Virus record (IMG/VR): IMGVR_UViG_3300042350_004247
Span: 1-46,828 of that record
DNA from: a virus
Direction: 5' to 3' (one strand)
Length of the DNA stretch: 46,828 nt
A program made the position numbers and the translations under genes. Below are positions 1-9,124 of this stretch, piece by piece (the stretch's first letter is position 1; each line of letters begins with the position of its first letter). The notes below the pieces were generated by a model. That model saw nothing but the letters and a program-made list of their open reading frames with translations, had not been told where the DNA came from and searched no databases.

Positions 1-2430
1 ACCTTCAATTGATTCAGGATTTAAAACATGAGAATCAAAAGCAGATTCTGATATATAGTTAGACCACATTCTAAACTCTTGAAATGAACCAGAGAATGGA
101 GAACTTAATGGTGGTACATTTCCTAAATGTAATTTAGAATTAGCAACCGCTCCATACCAAAATTCATTATCTGAACTAATAGTACCATCAATATATAAAC
201 TAGCACTAGCTACATGACCTATTTCTCCGTATACATTGTTTTTAACGTATAAGTCATAATATTGTTGATCATTTAGTTGTCCTACTCTTCTATTAGGATA
301 TCTTCTTTGTAATAATAAATTATACCAACTAGTTTCACCATCTGAACCTGTTGTAAATATAGGTACAGTTGATGAAGTGACGTTAAATGTGTTGATAGTG
401 AAACTAATATAGCCAAATTCTCCTGTACTACCTGAATAAATAGAATCTGATGAACCAGTTTGAGTATAAATCAAATCAAGATTCATATATGAAGTAACAT
501 CATCACTGAATCCAGCTAATGTTTGTACATCATAGTTAATTTTCATTTCATTAGATGATGTAGCAAATGCTTTAAATCTAAATTCAAATCCATCAGGTGC
601 TATATCATTATATCCAGTTCTATTTAAACTTTGAGATAAGAATACCCAAGGTATTTCTACAACACCTTGATCAAATGTATTCATACCATAAGTAAATCTA
701 TCATATTCATACTCGAATGAGGATGTTACTTTATCTACTCCACCATATTCAATATACCCCATTATTGTATTTGGTATTCCGAATATAGTATTTAAATACT
801 GAATAAAACGATTTGTACCTTTTGATTTAAGTAATAAAGGTAAGTTATGATATAAACGTTTATAAATTTCTTTTTGTTGGTCTTGTCCTGGTATTTGGTA
901 CTGGGATGCTGTTACTAATGTTTCAAGAGATCCTGTATTAGGTAAGTAATTACCGTTTTCATCTATACCATACAAATATTTAAATGCACTTTCTCCATCT
1001 TCATCAGTGTAAGTATTAATACCCATTGATTGTAGAGCAAAGTATACTAAGTCTTTAGATATACCTTGGTCTAGAGCATTTTTAGCTTGATATAAGTCAG
1101 ATATTGCTTTAATATGAATCCAAACATCATCAAACATTTGTCCTATTGATGCTACAAATTCAAATGCTAATTCATTATTTTCATTTTCAGCTATATATCC
1201 TGGTAAAGTATATAATAAGTAGTTTTGATTATTTTCATCATATATTGATGAAGAATCATAATTACCTGTAAACCAAGAAGCAGCCTCTGAGGCTGTCACT
1301 GATTGTACTATGTAAGGTTTAGTATTGTTTTGTTTAGGCCAAGCTGCTGATTCTGATTGAAAGTATAAATATTGTTCCCAACCATCAAAACTTTGAACTA
1401 TTTTATTTATATTGTTTTGATAGTTTTCAGCATCTATGTTTGATGTTGGAGACGCACTAGACGCAGCTGAGGCACTCAATGATGAGGTTGCTTCAATATT
1501 AATTAATTTATATCTAAATCCTTCTAGTCGACGAGCGGCAGAAGAGAAATGAATAAAATCTTCATAATTAGTATAATCAACATTGATAGAAAAATTAGAA
1601 GCACTTAATTGACCAAGCAGCTGTTGTAATTGAGGAGCGAATTGTCCTGTATAGCTAGTTACTTGATTAAAGTTATAATAAGGTGTAGGTCCAACTCTTA
1701 ATTGATCTAAGTCTAAATCAAAGTTAGGTCCACGTAATGTAGGAAAAGTAACAGGAATTGTATCTAATGTTATTTCAACATTAAACACCTGTGGATTAGA
1801 TATTTCATCAACTATTGATAAAGAACTATTAATATTATATCCAAATTGAGGTAATGGATTTAATAGTTTTATAACTACTGAATATATAGAAGTAGATTTA
1901 TCTAGAGCTATATTAACAAATGGTACTAAATTATTATTACCAAAATTTAAGTAATATTCTTTAAAATAATTTACACTTTGTATTTCATTAATAACATCAA
2001 TAACACCTTGTTCTATTTGATCATTAGTGATATTGTTAGTACTTAATCTAAGTTCAAGTCTATTTGGAGATATTTCTTTTAAGAAAAATGGTCTATCATT
2101 AGTACCAAGTACTACTTTTGGTCTTAAAATATTATATTGAATTCTATAATCACCAAATTGAATACCTAAATTTTTAATATCAATATCAGGATTAAATTCT
2201 AATTCTTGAATTGAGTAAGTATCAGTTGGTTGAAATAAACCAGGAACTTTATAGTTAGTGAAAGGAATAACAGAATATAAATGTTTGCCCGCGGGGTCAG
2301 ACACATGCATTTCAACAAAATCTCCATCTGCTCCAAAATTCCTTACCATGTCTCTTGAAGGGACTAGTACTGAAGCAGATCCAGATAGGATATTATTAGA
2401 ATAGGATAGTTTAGTAACTGTTATTGACAT
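1..2430 (-). CDS. Large tail/adhesin-like structural protein, C-terminus missing (partial)
   Basis: An open frame of 810 codons runs from the ATG at 2430 (protein begins MSITVTKLSYSNN) off the left edge, so the C-terminus is not seen. The protein is rich in Ser, Asn, Tyr and Thr with few charged clusters, as in phage fibre or baseplate-periphery proteins. A Ser/Ala-rich linker lies about residues 317-330. The last visible part has a pattern like a concanavalin/LamG-type domain (SASLYIDGTISSDNEFWYGA, then an FRMWSNY segment), which often binds glycans. It is separated by one base from the gene transcribed before it, so the two are co-transcribed. The exact role is inferred from position and composition. 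Confidence 0.75.
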   Translation of the reverse strand, partial: MSITVTKLSYSNNILSGSASVLVPSRDMVRNFGADGDFVEMHVSDPAGKHLYSVIPFTNYKVPGLFQPTDTYSIQELEFNPDIDIKNLGIQFGDYRIQYNILRPKVVLGTNDRPFFLKEISPNRLELRLSTNNITNDQIEQGVIDVINEIQSVNYFKEYYLNFGNNNLVPFVNIALDKSTSIYSVVIKLLNPLPQFGYNINSSLSIVDEISNPQVFNVEITLDTIPVTFPTLRGPNFDLDLDQLRVGPTPYYNFNQVTSYTGQFAPQLQQLLGQLSASNFSINVDYTNYEDFIHFSSAARRLEGFRYKLINIEATSSLSASAASSASPTSNIDAENYQNNINKIVQSFDGWEQYLYFQSESAAWPKQNNTKPYIVQSVTASEAASWFTGNYDSSSIYDENNQNYLLYTLPGYIAENENNELAFEFVASIGQMFDDVWIHIKAISDLYQAKNALDQGISKDLVYFALQSMGINTYTDEDGESAFKYLYGIDENGNYLPNTGSLETLVTASQYQIPGQDQQKEIYKRLYHNLPLLLKSKGTNRFIQYLNTIFGIPNTIMGYIEYGGVDKVTSSFEYEYDRFTYGMNTFDQGVVEIPWVFLSQSLNRTGYNDIAPDGFEFRFKAFATSSNEMKINYDVQTLAGFSDDVTSYMNLDLIYTQTGSSDSIYSGSTGEFGYISFTINTFNVTSSTVPIFTTGSDGETSWYNLLLQRRYPNRRVGQLNDQQYYDLYVKNNVYGEIGHVASASLYIDGTISSDNEFWYGAVANSKLHLGNVPPLSSPFSGSFQEFRMWSNYISESAFDSHVLNPESIEG

Positions 2431-2431
2431 A

Positions 2432-2779
2432 TTATATTAATGTTCCAGGGTTAATTTGAGAAGCTAATAATATTTGATTTTTTAAGTCGATATTTTCTTC
2501 TCTTAATTCAGTAATTTCATTTTGTAGGTCATCTAAAGATACACCTATATATTCTAAACTTCTAGTAGCTAAAGCTAAATGAGAGTCATCTGATCCTGAA
2601 GGTGGTATTTCATAAAATAAAATATCATATTCATTAAAGAATTGAGGAACAGTCATGTCTGGTGAAGCAGATGATGTTGGCTGTCCTGTTGTTATTAACT
2701 CAGAAAAATCTGTATTTATAACATTGTTAAAGCTTTGAAGACCATATATGGTTTTCTGTATCTTAACTTGTTCACTCAT
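2432..2779 (-). CDS. Small structural-region protein with C-terminal coiled coil
   Basis: This 115-aa protein is not recognised. Residues about 79-108 (LDDLQNEITELREENIDLKN) have a heptad pattern typical of a short coiled coil, so it may be a trimeric connector or chaperone for its fibre-like neighbours. Its start overlaps the stop of the preceding gene in a TAATG arrangement, and its stop is one base from the next start, which points to translational coupling within the tail-protein operon. Confidence 0.7.
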   Translation of the reverse strand: MSEQVKIQKTIYGLQSFNNVINTDFSELITTGQPTSSASPDMTVPQFFNEYDILFYEIPPSGSDDSHLALATRSLEYIGVSLDDLQNEITELREENIDLKNQILLASQINPGTLI

Positions 2780-3894
2780 TATTTAACAGTTTGTAACACT
2801 TTAAAATAATAATCATCATCATAAATGTAAGTACCACCATCAATAGTAGACTTAATTTGTATTTTATAATAACGATCTGGTTCTAATCCATTCATATACA
2901 TTCTAAAGAAACTACTAGTAGTATCATTACTTAATTTAGTAGCTACATTATCAAATTCAACTATTTTAAGATTTGATTGTAAATCTATAACTGAATAATA
3001 AGATGCTGTTGGTAGTAATTTATTGTATATATATAATGACTGTTGTGAATATATTCTTTGAGGATATTTTTCTCTAGCATATACTCTAAACTTTACATAT
3101 TCATTATCATAAAATATATTCTTGTTATTACCAATAGATATATTTATCTCCTCATTTGGTATATATGGAGTTGAGCCGGAATTAAATGTACTATCATCCC
3201 ATTTAAACTCCAAACATGGAGGATAAATAGTATTAGTGTCTCTAGAGAAGAAATTGAATGTATAAATATAGTTATAATCAAATTCAAATGATCCTGTACC
3301 TGTAGCTGATTCTGATGTGCTATTCAGTATTATGAATCCATTATTTGGTATTACACTAGCTGTGTACCATCCTACAAATCGACTAACATTAACATCAATA
3401 TCTTTAGTTGAAAAATAATCAAAAGATTGAGTTACACTAGATGTGTACCAACTACATCCTCCAGTATTTAAACTATAATATGATGAAGTAACTCCATTAG
3501 GTAAACCACTTACAGTCCAAGCATTGGTTTGATTTGCATTTCTATATTTCCAACTTGCACCATCACTTGTCTCAGGAATGTTATTAAAACGTCCTGTACC
3601 CATATCCCAACTTTGGTATATAGGGTGTATTTCAATATTAAAATTGGCTGGTATTCCATCTACATGGGCATTATATAGCTTAAGTGAAGCGGTGAAATTA
3701 GCGCCTGATTTAGCGACAGCTTCTGCTATGTCATCATTATCAAATTTGATTAGTACACGGCTAGTAGAAGATGAGGGATAGAGATATGGAGCATTTTTTG
3801 ATAAGTCCAATATCGAGTCTATCCCAGCATTTAGAGTTTCGTAGTCTGTATAGATTGTTGTATCCTGTGATGGAAAAATTTTATAAACACCCAT
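2779..3894 (-). CDS. Fibre or adhesin protein with DNRLRE-like beta domain
   Basis: This 371-aa protein opens with FPSQDTTIYTDYETLNAGIDS followed by SRVLIKFD. That layout resembles DNRLRE/disaggregatase-type beta domains (a T-Y-x pattern, then an R-x-L-I-K-F-D strand) found in phage and surface adhesins; the match is by eye. The rest is beta-rich with many aromatic and Ser/Thr residues. It overlaps the next gene by one base. A tail fibre or receptor-binding component is the likeliest role. Confidence 0.7.
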   Translation of the reverse strand: MGVYKIFPSQDTTIYTDYETLNAGIDSILDLSKNAPYLYPSSSTSRVLIKFDNDDIAEAVAKSGANFTASLKLYNAHVDGIPANFNIEIHPIYQSWDMGTGRFNNIPETSDGASWKYRNANQTNAWTVSGLPNGVTSSYYSLNTGGCSWYTSSVTQSFDYFSTKDIDVNVSRFVGWYTASVIPNNGFIILNSTSESATGTGSFEFDYNYIYTFNFFSRDTNTIYPPCLEFKWDDSTFNSGSTPYIPNEEINISIGNNKNIFYDNEYVKFRVYAREKYPQRIYSQQSLYIYNKLLPTASYYSVIDLQSNLKIVEFDNVATKLSNDTTSSFFRMYMNGLEPDRYYKIQIKSTIDGGTYIYDDDYYFKVLQTVK

Positions 3895-3914
3895 TTATCT
3901 TAGTATTATTCTAG

Positions 3915-3923
3915 TATAAATAT
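3915..3923 (-). promoter_or_regulatory. ATATTTATA box upstream of fibre gene
   Basis: ATATTTATA on the minus strand lies 21 nt before the ATG at 3894, in the gap between the endolysin and the fibre gene. The same word precedes the genes starting at 11637, 31694 and 36376. In DNA this AT-rich several copies arise by chance, so promoter function is tentative. Confidence 0.3.
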
Positions 3924-3939
3924 GGGCTGTTTATAGAGA

Positions 3940-4542
3940 TTAAGCTAAACAAGCATAGTATTCCTTAAAATGCTTAATACGATCAGCTAATCCAATAGTA
4001 CCTCCATTAACACGTTTTGTAATTGTTGTTACAACAGCGTCAGTTGCACCACCATCAGCTAATTTATGTAAACCATTTTTATGAAAGAACCAACCAGCTG
4101 ACATTAATGGATATTTTGTAGCTACTAAATCAGGATTTTCAATAATATTTTCTTCAACTACATTATCAAAAGCTTTATAATTATCTTTTCCAGTTAATTG
4201 GATATAACCACGTCCACGAAATTTATATCCTTCACCTGATGCTTTATCACCATTTCCCATACGTGAAGCATAAACAATATTGGCTATTTTTTCTGGTTTA
4301 CGTTCATAAAGTAAAGCCATATCATTTGTTGGGAAATATTTTTTAAATATACTTGTTAAACCCTTAGCACCATAGTTTAAATTTTCATTCACTAACTTAA
4401 ATCCACCTGATTCATGTCCAGCTTGAGCAAGGAAATGAGCTAAACGCAATGGTGTGTTTAACTCAAATTTAACAATTGTATCAGGAAGTTGAGCGATTAC
4501 TGTATCTGGAATATGTCCTTTTAATTTTTCTAAGTTCATCAT
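3940..4542 (-). CDS. Endolysin, glycoside hydrolase 19 (chitinase-like lysozyme)
   Basis: This 200-aa protein is a single GH19-type catalytic domain expected to cleave peptidoglycan glycan chains at lysis. It shows AHFLAQAGHESGGF at about 35-48, where the Glu matches the catalytic acid of the family, and YKFRGRGYIQLTG at about 106-118, the substrate-cleft motif. There is no signal peptide, so export needs a holin. Its start overlaps the stop of the upstream small membrane protein by ATGA, a usual holin-endolysin pairing. A virion-associated role is possible given the tail-gene neighbours. Confidence 0.9.
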   Translation of the reverse strand: MMNLEKLKGHIPDTVIAQLPDTIVKFELNTPLRLAHFLAQAGHESGGFKLVNENLNYGAKGLTSIFKKYFPTNDMALLYERKPEKIANIVYASRMGNGDKASGEGYKFRGRGYIQLTGKDNYKAFDNVVEENIIENPDLVATKYPLMSAGWFFHKNGLHKLADGGATDAVVTTITKRVNGGTIGLADRIKHFKEYYACLA

Positions 4543-4727
4543 TTTTTAATTTTAATCTTATAATAAATTTGAATGCATAGCCAAGTTATAGAAGCTATAT
4601 AAAACAATCCTGTTATTAAGGGATTAAATACTTGGAAGAAACTATTTAGAGCTGCAAGGCATGTTGTTGTAATACCTAAGGCATTAGCTTCTGAAGAATT
4701 CATCATGGTTGTTATAAATTTAGGCAT
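4539..4727 (-). CDS. Holin-like small membrane protein
   Basis: This 62-aa protein has one or two hydrophobic segments (about 18-33 and 37-54) and a basic KIKIKK tail, a class-II-holin-like layout. It overlaps the endolysin start by four bases. Sequence alone does not prove holin function; the position and topology suggest it would release the endolysin through the inner membrane. Confidence 0.65.
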   Translation of the reverse strand: MPKFITTMMNSSEANALGITTTCLAALNSFFQVFNPLITGLFYIASITWLCIQIYYKIKIKK

Positions 4728-4731
4728 ACTT

Positions 4732-6606
4732 TTAATAAGTTACTATGCGGCCATAAATATCAGACTCTGGGTATCTTACCTCAAAGATACATGGATCTAT
4801 TGAAGGATATACAACTCCTTGTTTTGTTGCTGCCTGTATATCATATCCATATGAAGAATAATTACCCCCTGCTAAATTTTCAATAATTACTTTAATAACT
4901 GATTGAACACCTTTAATAGCTCCAATTAAGTTATATACATCTGAATATATTATTGGTTGATTTATTTGCCATTTTTGAACATCAAAATATTCTTTTAAAG
5001 CATTTATACAATTAGTTAATACATCTTGTGAATTATATGCTGGTAGTAATGATATATCAAAATTTACTTTTATATTAACATAATAAGCATCTTTAATTAA
5101 TATAGCATCACTCATCATTTTATTGTATGATAAGTATGTTTTTAAGTTTTGTTTAACAACATTAGACGCTCTAGTTAATTTACCTTCTAAATTATTAGAT
5201 AGAATATACACTGAAAGTGATAATGGGTTATTGTTGATATAATTTTGTTTATCAGTATCATTTGCTACTAAGTAATCTTGTGTTACATAAGCTTTATTTA
5301 TATAACCAAACTTAGCGGGCATAGAAAGTGTTCTAATTAAATAATCAGCTTTAGTAACATTTCTATTTTGAGTTGGGAAGTTAGCTAATGCTTGTAAACG
5401 AATTTCTTCAGTTGTTTCACCTGGTCCACCGCCTGATGAAGGAAGAGGATTGTTAAATCTAATTGAACCTTGTACTGTCGCTAGTAATGATGGATTTAAA
5501 TTATAACTGTCAATTGTTGTACTAACAGAATTATTCAAAGCTATATCATCTGAAGGTAGATTAGCAGATGAACCACCACCTACTAAATAAGTTACGGTCA
5601 AGGTAGTATTTGAAGGTGCTATACCATATTCATTTGTATATTGAAAATTAGATGGATCATAAGCCATAAACATCTTACTAATACCATCAACTAAACCTAT
5701 ACCTACATTATCTGGATTTGGAATTATAACTTCATCAGCTGATGAAACTACACCACTACCAAATTCTAACATTAGATTATTATCATCATCAAAACGAGTA
5801 ACAAAGCGTCTTTGTACTTTCTTAACACGAAGTAAAAAACGAGAGTTATCATCTTCAGTATAGTAATTAGGCTCGTTTATAGGTAAGTTAAGTGACTCAT
5901 CAAATACTGTATCTTGAGCTAGATAAGGAACTTCATACCATTGATTATTATCACTATCTGTTATACTTATTACTTCAATAATATTAGCATCATTGATAGT
6001 AACAGTTGGAAATTGAATTGGATTACCAAAAGTAAATGTAGTTGATTTAATTTGTCCTGATATTGCTTCTACTGATTTTTTAAGTAGATAATACTGTGGG
6101 TTAGTTGTATTAGTATAGTATTGAAATATATTAATATCTGTTGGATCAAATGATGATGAAAATTTAAAATCAACAACATCTTGAGTTAAAAAAGTTATAC
6201 TTGGATTTGATATAGATTTAATTGTAGAGTTTTCACCTACTCTCATAGTATATCTAAAATCAGGATTATAATTAGGAGAACCATCTGATGGTATCAGTTG
6301 ATAAACATCTAATTGAACAGAAGCAGCTGAAGTTATTTTAGGTCTATAACCTAAAGCATAAGCTAAAGCTATAATATTTTTTCTCTCTTGAGCGTATAGT
6401 AATAATGTTTCTTGTAACTGATTATCTGTATAGAAGGATAATACATCACCAACATAAGCAGCCATCTCAATGAACATATTTCCAGGAGCAGATGGACTAA
6501 AATCCATATAGCTATTTTGGAAGTAAGTTCTAGCATAGTTGATTAGATCTTGCTTTAATGTTGTAAAGTCTTTATTGTAATATTTTATATCAGGTACGTT
6601 TGCCAT
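4732..6606 (-). CDS. Baseplate wedge protein, T4 gp6 / Baseplate_J-like
   Basis: This 624-aa protein matches the gp6/Baseplate_J family that forms the inner ring of contractile-tail baseplates. The N-terminal region has a family-like segment (ARTYFQNSYMDFSPSAPGNMF). A glycine-rich loop (SSGGGPGETTEEIRLQAL) near residue 390 leads into the conserved NRNVTKADYLIRTL segment. Length fits the family. It lies directly downstream of the gp25-like gene with a two-base gap, the usual gp25-gp6 order. Confidence 0.88.
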   Translation of the reverse strand: MANVPDIKYYNKDFTTLKQDLINYARTYFQNSYMDFSPSAPGNMFIEMAAYVGDVLSFYTDNQLQETLLLYAQERKNIIALAYALGYRPKITSAASVQLDVYQLIPSDGSPNYNPDFRYTMRVGENSTIKSISNPSITFLTQDVVDFKFSSSFDPTDINIFQYYTNTTNPQYYLLKKSVEAISGQIKSTTFTFGNPIQFPTVTINDANIIEVISITDSDNNQWYEVPYLAQDTVFDESLNLPINEPNYYTEDDNSRFLLRVKKVQRRFVTRFDDDNNLMLEFGSGVVSSADEVIIPNPDNVGIGLVDGISKMFMAYDPSNFQYTNEYGIAPSNTTLTVTYLVGGGSSANLPSDDIALNNSVSTTIDSYNLNPSLLATVQGSIRFNNPLPSSGGGPGETTEEIRLQALANFPTQNRNVTKADYLIRTLSMPAKFGYINKAYVTQDYLVANDTDKQNYINNNPLSLSVYILSNNLEGKLTRASNVVKQNLKTYLSYNKMMSDAILIKDAYYVNIKVNFDISLLPAYNSQDVLTNCINALKEYFDVQKWQINQPIIYSDVYNLIGAIKGVQSVIKVIIENLAGGNYSSYGYDIQAATKQGVVYPSIDPCIFEVRYPESDIYGRIVTY

Positions 6607-6608
6607 TA

Positions 6609-7028
6609 TTATTTAGTTAAGTCTTGTGTTGAAACATTTATCACCAACTCATCATCTTGGTTATTTATAGAATAATTTAATACTATGTTAATTACATTCT
6701 CGTCTGAGAATGGTTTTACAATTATGTCTCTAATAATGATGTTAGGAACATAAGCGTATATTTCTGTTTCTAATCTAGCAGCTACACTATCAAAAGATGT
6801 ATCTGGTTCGAATAAGGTAGCTCTTAAATCACCCCCAAATTCAGGATCAAATAAACGTTCTCCTTTATTTGTTAGTATATAGTTTATTAAATTAGATTTA
6901 ACTTGTTCTTTAGTAGTGAATGTTTGGTTAAACACACTAGTATCATTGTTAAATAAAACATTAATGCCTATACCTCTAGCTTGTCCTATATCTAAAGGAT
7001 TGAGTCTATATGTTGGTCTTTTTAACAT
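6609..7028 (-). CDS. Baseplate wedge protein, T4 gp25-like
   Basis: This 139-aa protein has the gp25/W signature NKGERLFDPEFGGDLRATLF at about 54-73, in which the Glu-Arg-Pro/Phe region builds the core of the baseplate wedge bundle. Despite the lysozyme-like label often given to gp25, its role is structural, partnering gp6 and the sheath. It overlaps the preceding gene by one base and is followed by gp6, consistent with one baseplate operon. Confidence 0.92.
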   Translation of the reverse strand: MLKRPTYRLNPLDIGQARGIGINVLFNNDTSVFNQTFTTKEQVKSNLINYILTNKGERLFDPEFGGDLRATLFEPDTSFDSVAARLETEIYAYVPNIIIRDIIVKPFSDENVINIVLNYSINNQDDELVINVSTQDLTK

Positions 7029-7492
7029 TATATTTGTCCTTGTTGTTTCATTTTACTCATTAAACCACTAAAATCAGGTACTACATCAATTTTAACAGCA
7101 TTAATATCTCCTGCTGGTCTAGTACTAGCTAACATTTGATCTACACTTCCTACTACTGTAGGTTCACTCATTGCTGCTCCTCCATTAAAACCTTGAGCCA
7201 TATGTGATTGACCATCAATAGCTGTTCTCCATTCACCACCTTGTGCAGTTTCATTTAAAATATCATTTAACACATTATTGTTAGTAAATGAAGTTGGTTT
7301 AAGAGGTTGTGTTGGTCTTGTTGATCTAATTGAATCAACCATTGAATTTTTTACAGAAGATTGTTTAGTCTCTACTACAGTTTGTTTAGGTACTGGTGTT
7401 TCAAGTAATAATCCTAATTCTTCTCTTACTACTTGTTGTACTTCTTCCCGTACAACCTTACGTAATAATTTAATAAATGTGTCTGCTTTCAT
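7028..7492 (-). CDS. Baseplate-region protein of unknown function
   Basis: This 154-aa protein is not recognised. It starts with a basic amphipathic helix (LLRKVVREEVQQVVREELG) and then a low-complexity, Thr/Pro/Gln-rich stretch. It sits between a coiled-coil protein and the gp25-like gene, so it is probably a minor baseplate or tail assembly protein. Its stop overlaps the gp25 start by one base (ATG/TAA). Confidence 0.7.
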   Translation of the reverse strand: MKADTFIKLLRKVVREEVQQVVREELGLLLETPVPKQTVVETKQSSVKNSMVDSIRSTRPTQPLKPTSFTNNNVLNDILNETAQGGEWRTAIDGQSHMAQGFNGGAAMSEPTVVGSVDQMLASTRPAGDINAVKIDVVPDFSGLMSKMKQQGQI

Positions 7493-7508
7493 AGTTATAA
7501 ATATTTTA

Positions 7509-8693
7509 TTATCCTAATATTTGTTTAAGTTCATCAATTAATTCATCAGCCCTGCGAAGTTTACTAGGAGCTGTTTGAGTTATTTTCATCATACTGAATT
7601 TATCATACGCTACAGCCTGTAATGCGCCTGATGGTGTTGTTGTTACTTTAATAATATATTGTTTTTCTCCGTTACTGTATTCAGCTTCTGTAGAAGAAAC
7701 AGCAATTGGATTTTCATCTATTATTTGTGATAATTCAGTAAATGTTGGATTGGTTGATATTATTGTTAAACTTAATGTTTCTAATTTTATTTTAACAGAG
7801 TTAATTAATTTTTGGAATATTTTTAATATAGAATTAATAATACCTATCAATAATATATAATCATCTATTTTTTTCTCTAAATTTTTAGTCATATCTTGAC
7901 TTACTCTATCAGATATTGTATAAGTAGAAGCAGCTGCTTTAACTGGGGATGGAGTTAATAAATCAGTTGATGCGGCTACTGCTTGTATTTGTAATTGTTT
8001 CTTTTTTAATGTTAGTAAAACTTTAAAAGCTACTAATGCTGTTTGAAGTACTTTAAGTAATGTGGTTAAAGCGTCAACTGTAGTTTTTAAAGCCTTAACT
8101 GTATTTTTTAAATTATTTACTTTACGGTCAAAATCTTGTTTAAATCTTTGATAGTCACCAGGATTTTTAGGTGTGAATGTAATTTTTCCTCCTACAACTT
8201 CCACACGACCTTTATCTCTTAATTTTCTTTTTGTACTATTTATTATCTTATTAATAATAGCATTAGCTGATTTTTCAGCACTAATAAATTTGGTTAATAA
8301 AGGTAATATAATACCTATTATAGCTTTTTTAGCATCAGTAGGACTTGTTTTACTTTGCTCTTCTAAAAAGTTTTGTTTATCATCAAGTGCTTTTTCAGCA
8401 GTGTCCTTTTTAGCCTGCTGTTGATCTTTTATATTATCTATTTGTTTTTGATTACTCTCAACAGTAGGAACAGAAGCTGCTTGATTTGGAGCATTTACTC
8501 TAACCATATTACTAATAGATGGACCGTATGTGTCTCTTAAGAAGAGAATTGCCTCACTAACTAATGAATTAGGTCCATCAATAGGAGATGTAGGAGAAGG
8601 TCTACCAGTATATATTATTTTACTATTGTCAAAAACAATAAGTGTTTTATTAAATCCTGATGTTTGAACGCTATATGTAAATCTATTAACCAT
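7509..8693 (-). CDS. Baseplate-region coiled-coil protein
   Basis: This 394-aa protein is not assigned. Residues about 79-120 form a Lys/Gln/Asp-rich helix (KQIDNIKDQQQAKKDTAEKA), and more amphipathic helices follow about 180-240. The C-terminal part is more beta-like. Its order in the operon, before the gp25 and gp6 genes, fits a baseplate hub or wedge component. It overlaps the start of its upstream neighbour by one base. Confidence 0.7.
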   Translation of the reverse strand: MVNRFTYSVQTSGFNKTLIVFDNSKIIYTGRPSPTSPIDGPNSLVSEAILFLRDTYGPSISNMVRVNAPNQAASVPTVESNQKQIDNIKDQQQAKKDTAEKALDDKQNFLEEQSKTSPTDAKKAIIGIILPLLTKFISAEKSANAIINKIINSTKRKLRDKGRVEVVGGKITFTPKNPGDYQRFKQDFDRKVNNLKNTVKALKTTVDALTTLLKVLQTALVAFKVLLTLKKKQLQIQAVAASTDLLTPSPVKAAASTYTISDRVSQDMTKNLEKKIDDYILLIGIINSILKIFQKLINSVKIKLETLSLTIISTNPTFTELSQIIDENPIAVSSTEAEYSNGEKQYIIKVTTTPSGALQAVAYDKFSMMKITQTAPSKLRRADELIDELKQILG

Positions 8694-9124
8694 TATATTG
8701 TGAAGGATTTATCAGATTTAAAATTATCAAGGTTAAGTTTTATCTGTTGTAATCTACCTTTTAACATCTGTTCAGCTACAATTAATGTAGGAGGGACTGC
8801 TGCTAAAGTTGTTACTAACTCACTATATGAAGCTATAGCACTCATTAAATCAGTTAATATTTGATCTAATTGCTCACCTTTTACTACAGGTTCAGATGGA
8901 CCGTTTTTTTCTAATCCAAATTGCATTCTAGGAGCATTAACTAAAAACATATTCTGCTCATTATCACTGTCTACACTTCCTACATCAATAGTTACTTTAT
9001 CACCTGATGATATATTGATATAACGTTTGGCGTTAATATAAACATCATTAGAACGAGCATTAAATACTAAACGTCCTGATGATAATATTACTTGTTCACC
9101 ATTATATTGTTGTATGTCTTTCAT
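8693..9124 (-). CDS. Baseplate/tail-spike-associated protein (gp5 C-terminal-like)
   Basis: This 143-aa protein begins with a repetitive beta pattern (GEQVILSSGRLVFNARSNDV, then INAKRYINISSGDKVTIDVG) like the beta-helical stem of spike or baseplate hub proteins, where strands of alternating hydrophobic residues carry 'lSSGRlvFnA' units. A helical C-terminus follows. It is flanked by a peptidase-bearing tail protein and another baseplate gene, with one-base overlaps on both sides. The assignment is by pattern and context only. Confidence 0.65.
   Translation of the reverse strand: MKDIQQYNGEQVILSSGRLVFNARSNDVYINAKRYINISSGDKVTIDVGSVDSDNEQNMFLVNAPRMQFGLEKNGPSEPVVKGEQLDQILTDLMSAIASYSELVTTLAAVPPTLIVAEQMLKGRLQQIKLNLDNFKSDKSFTI

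Noticed and set aside
7496-7504. ATATTTATA box as promoter of the 154-aa gene
   Set aside because: It is only 3 nt from the ATG and inside a tightly coupled operon, so it is probably chance.
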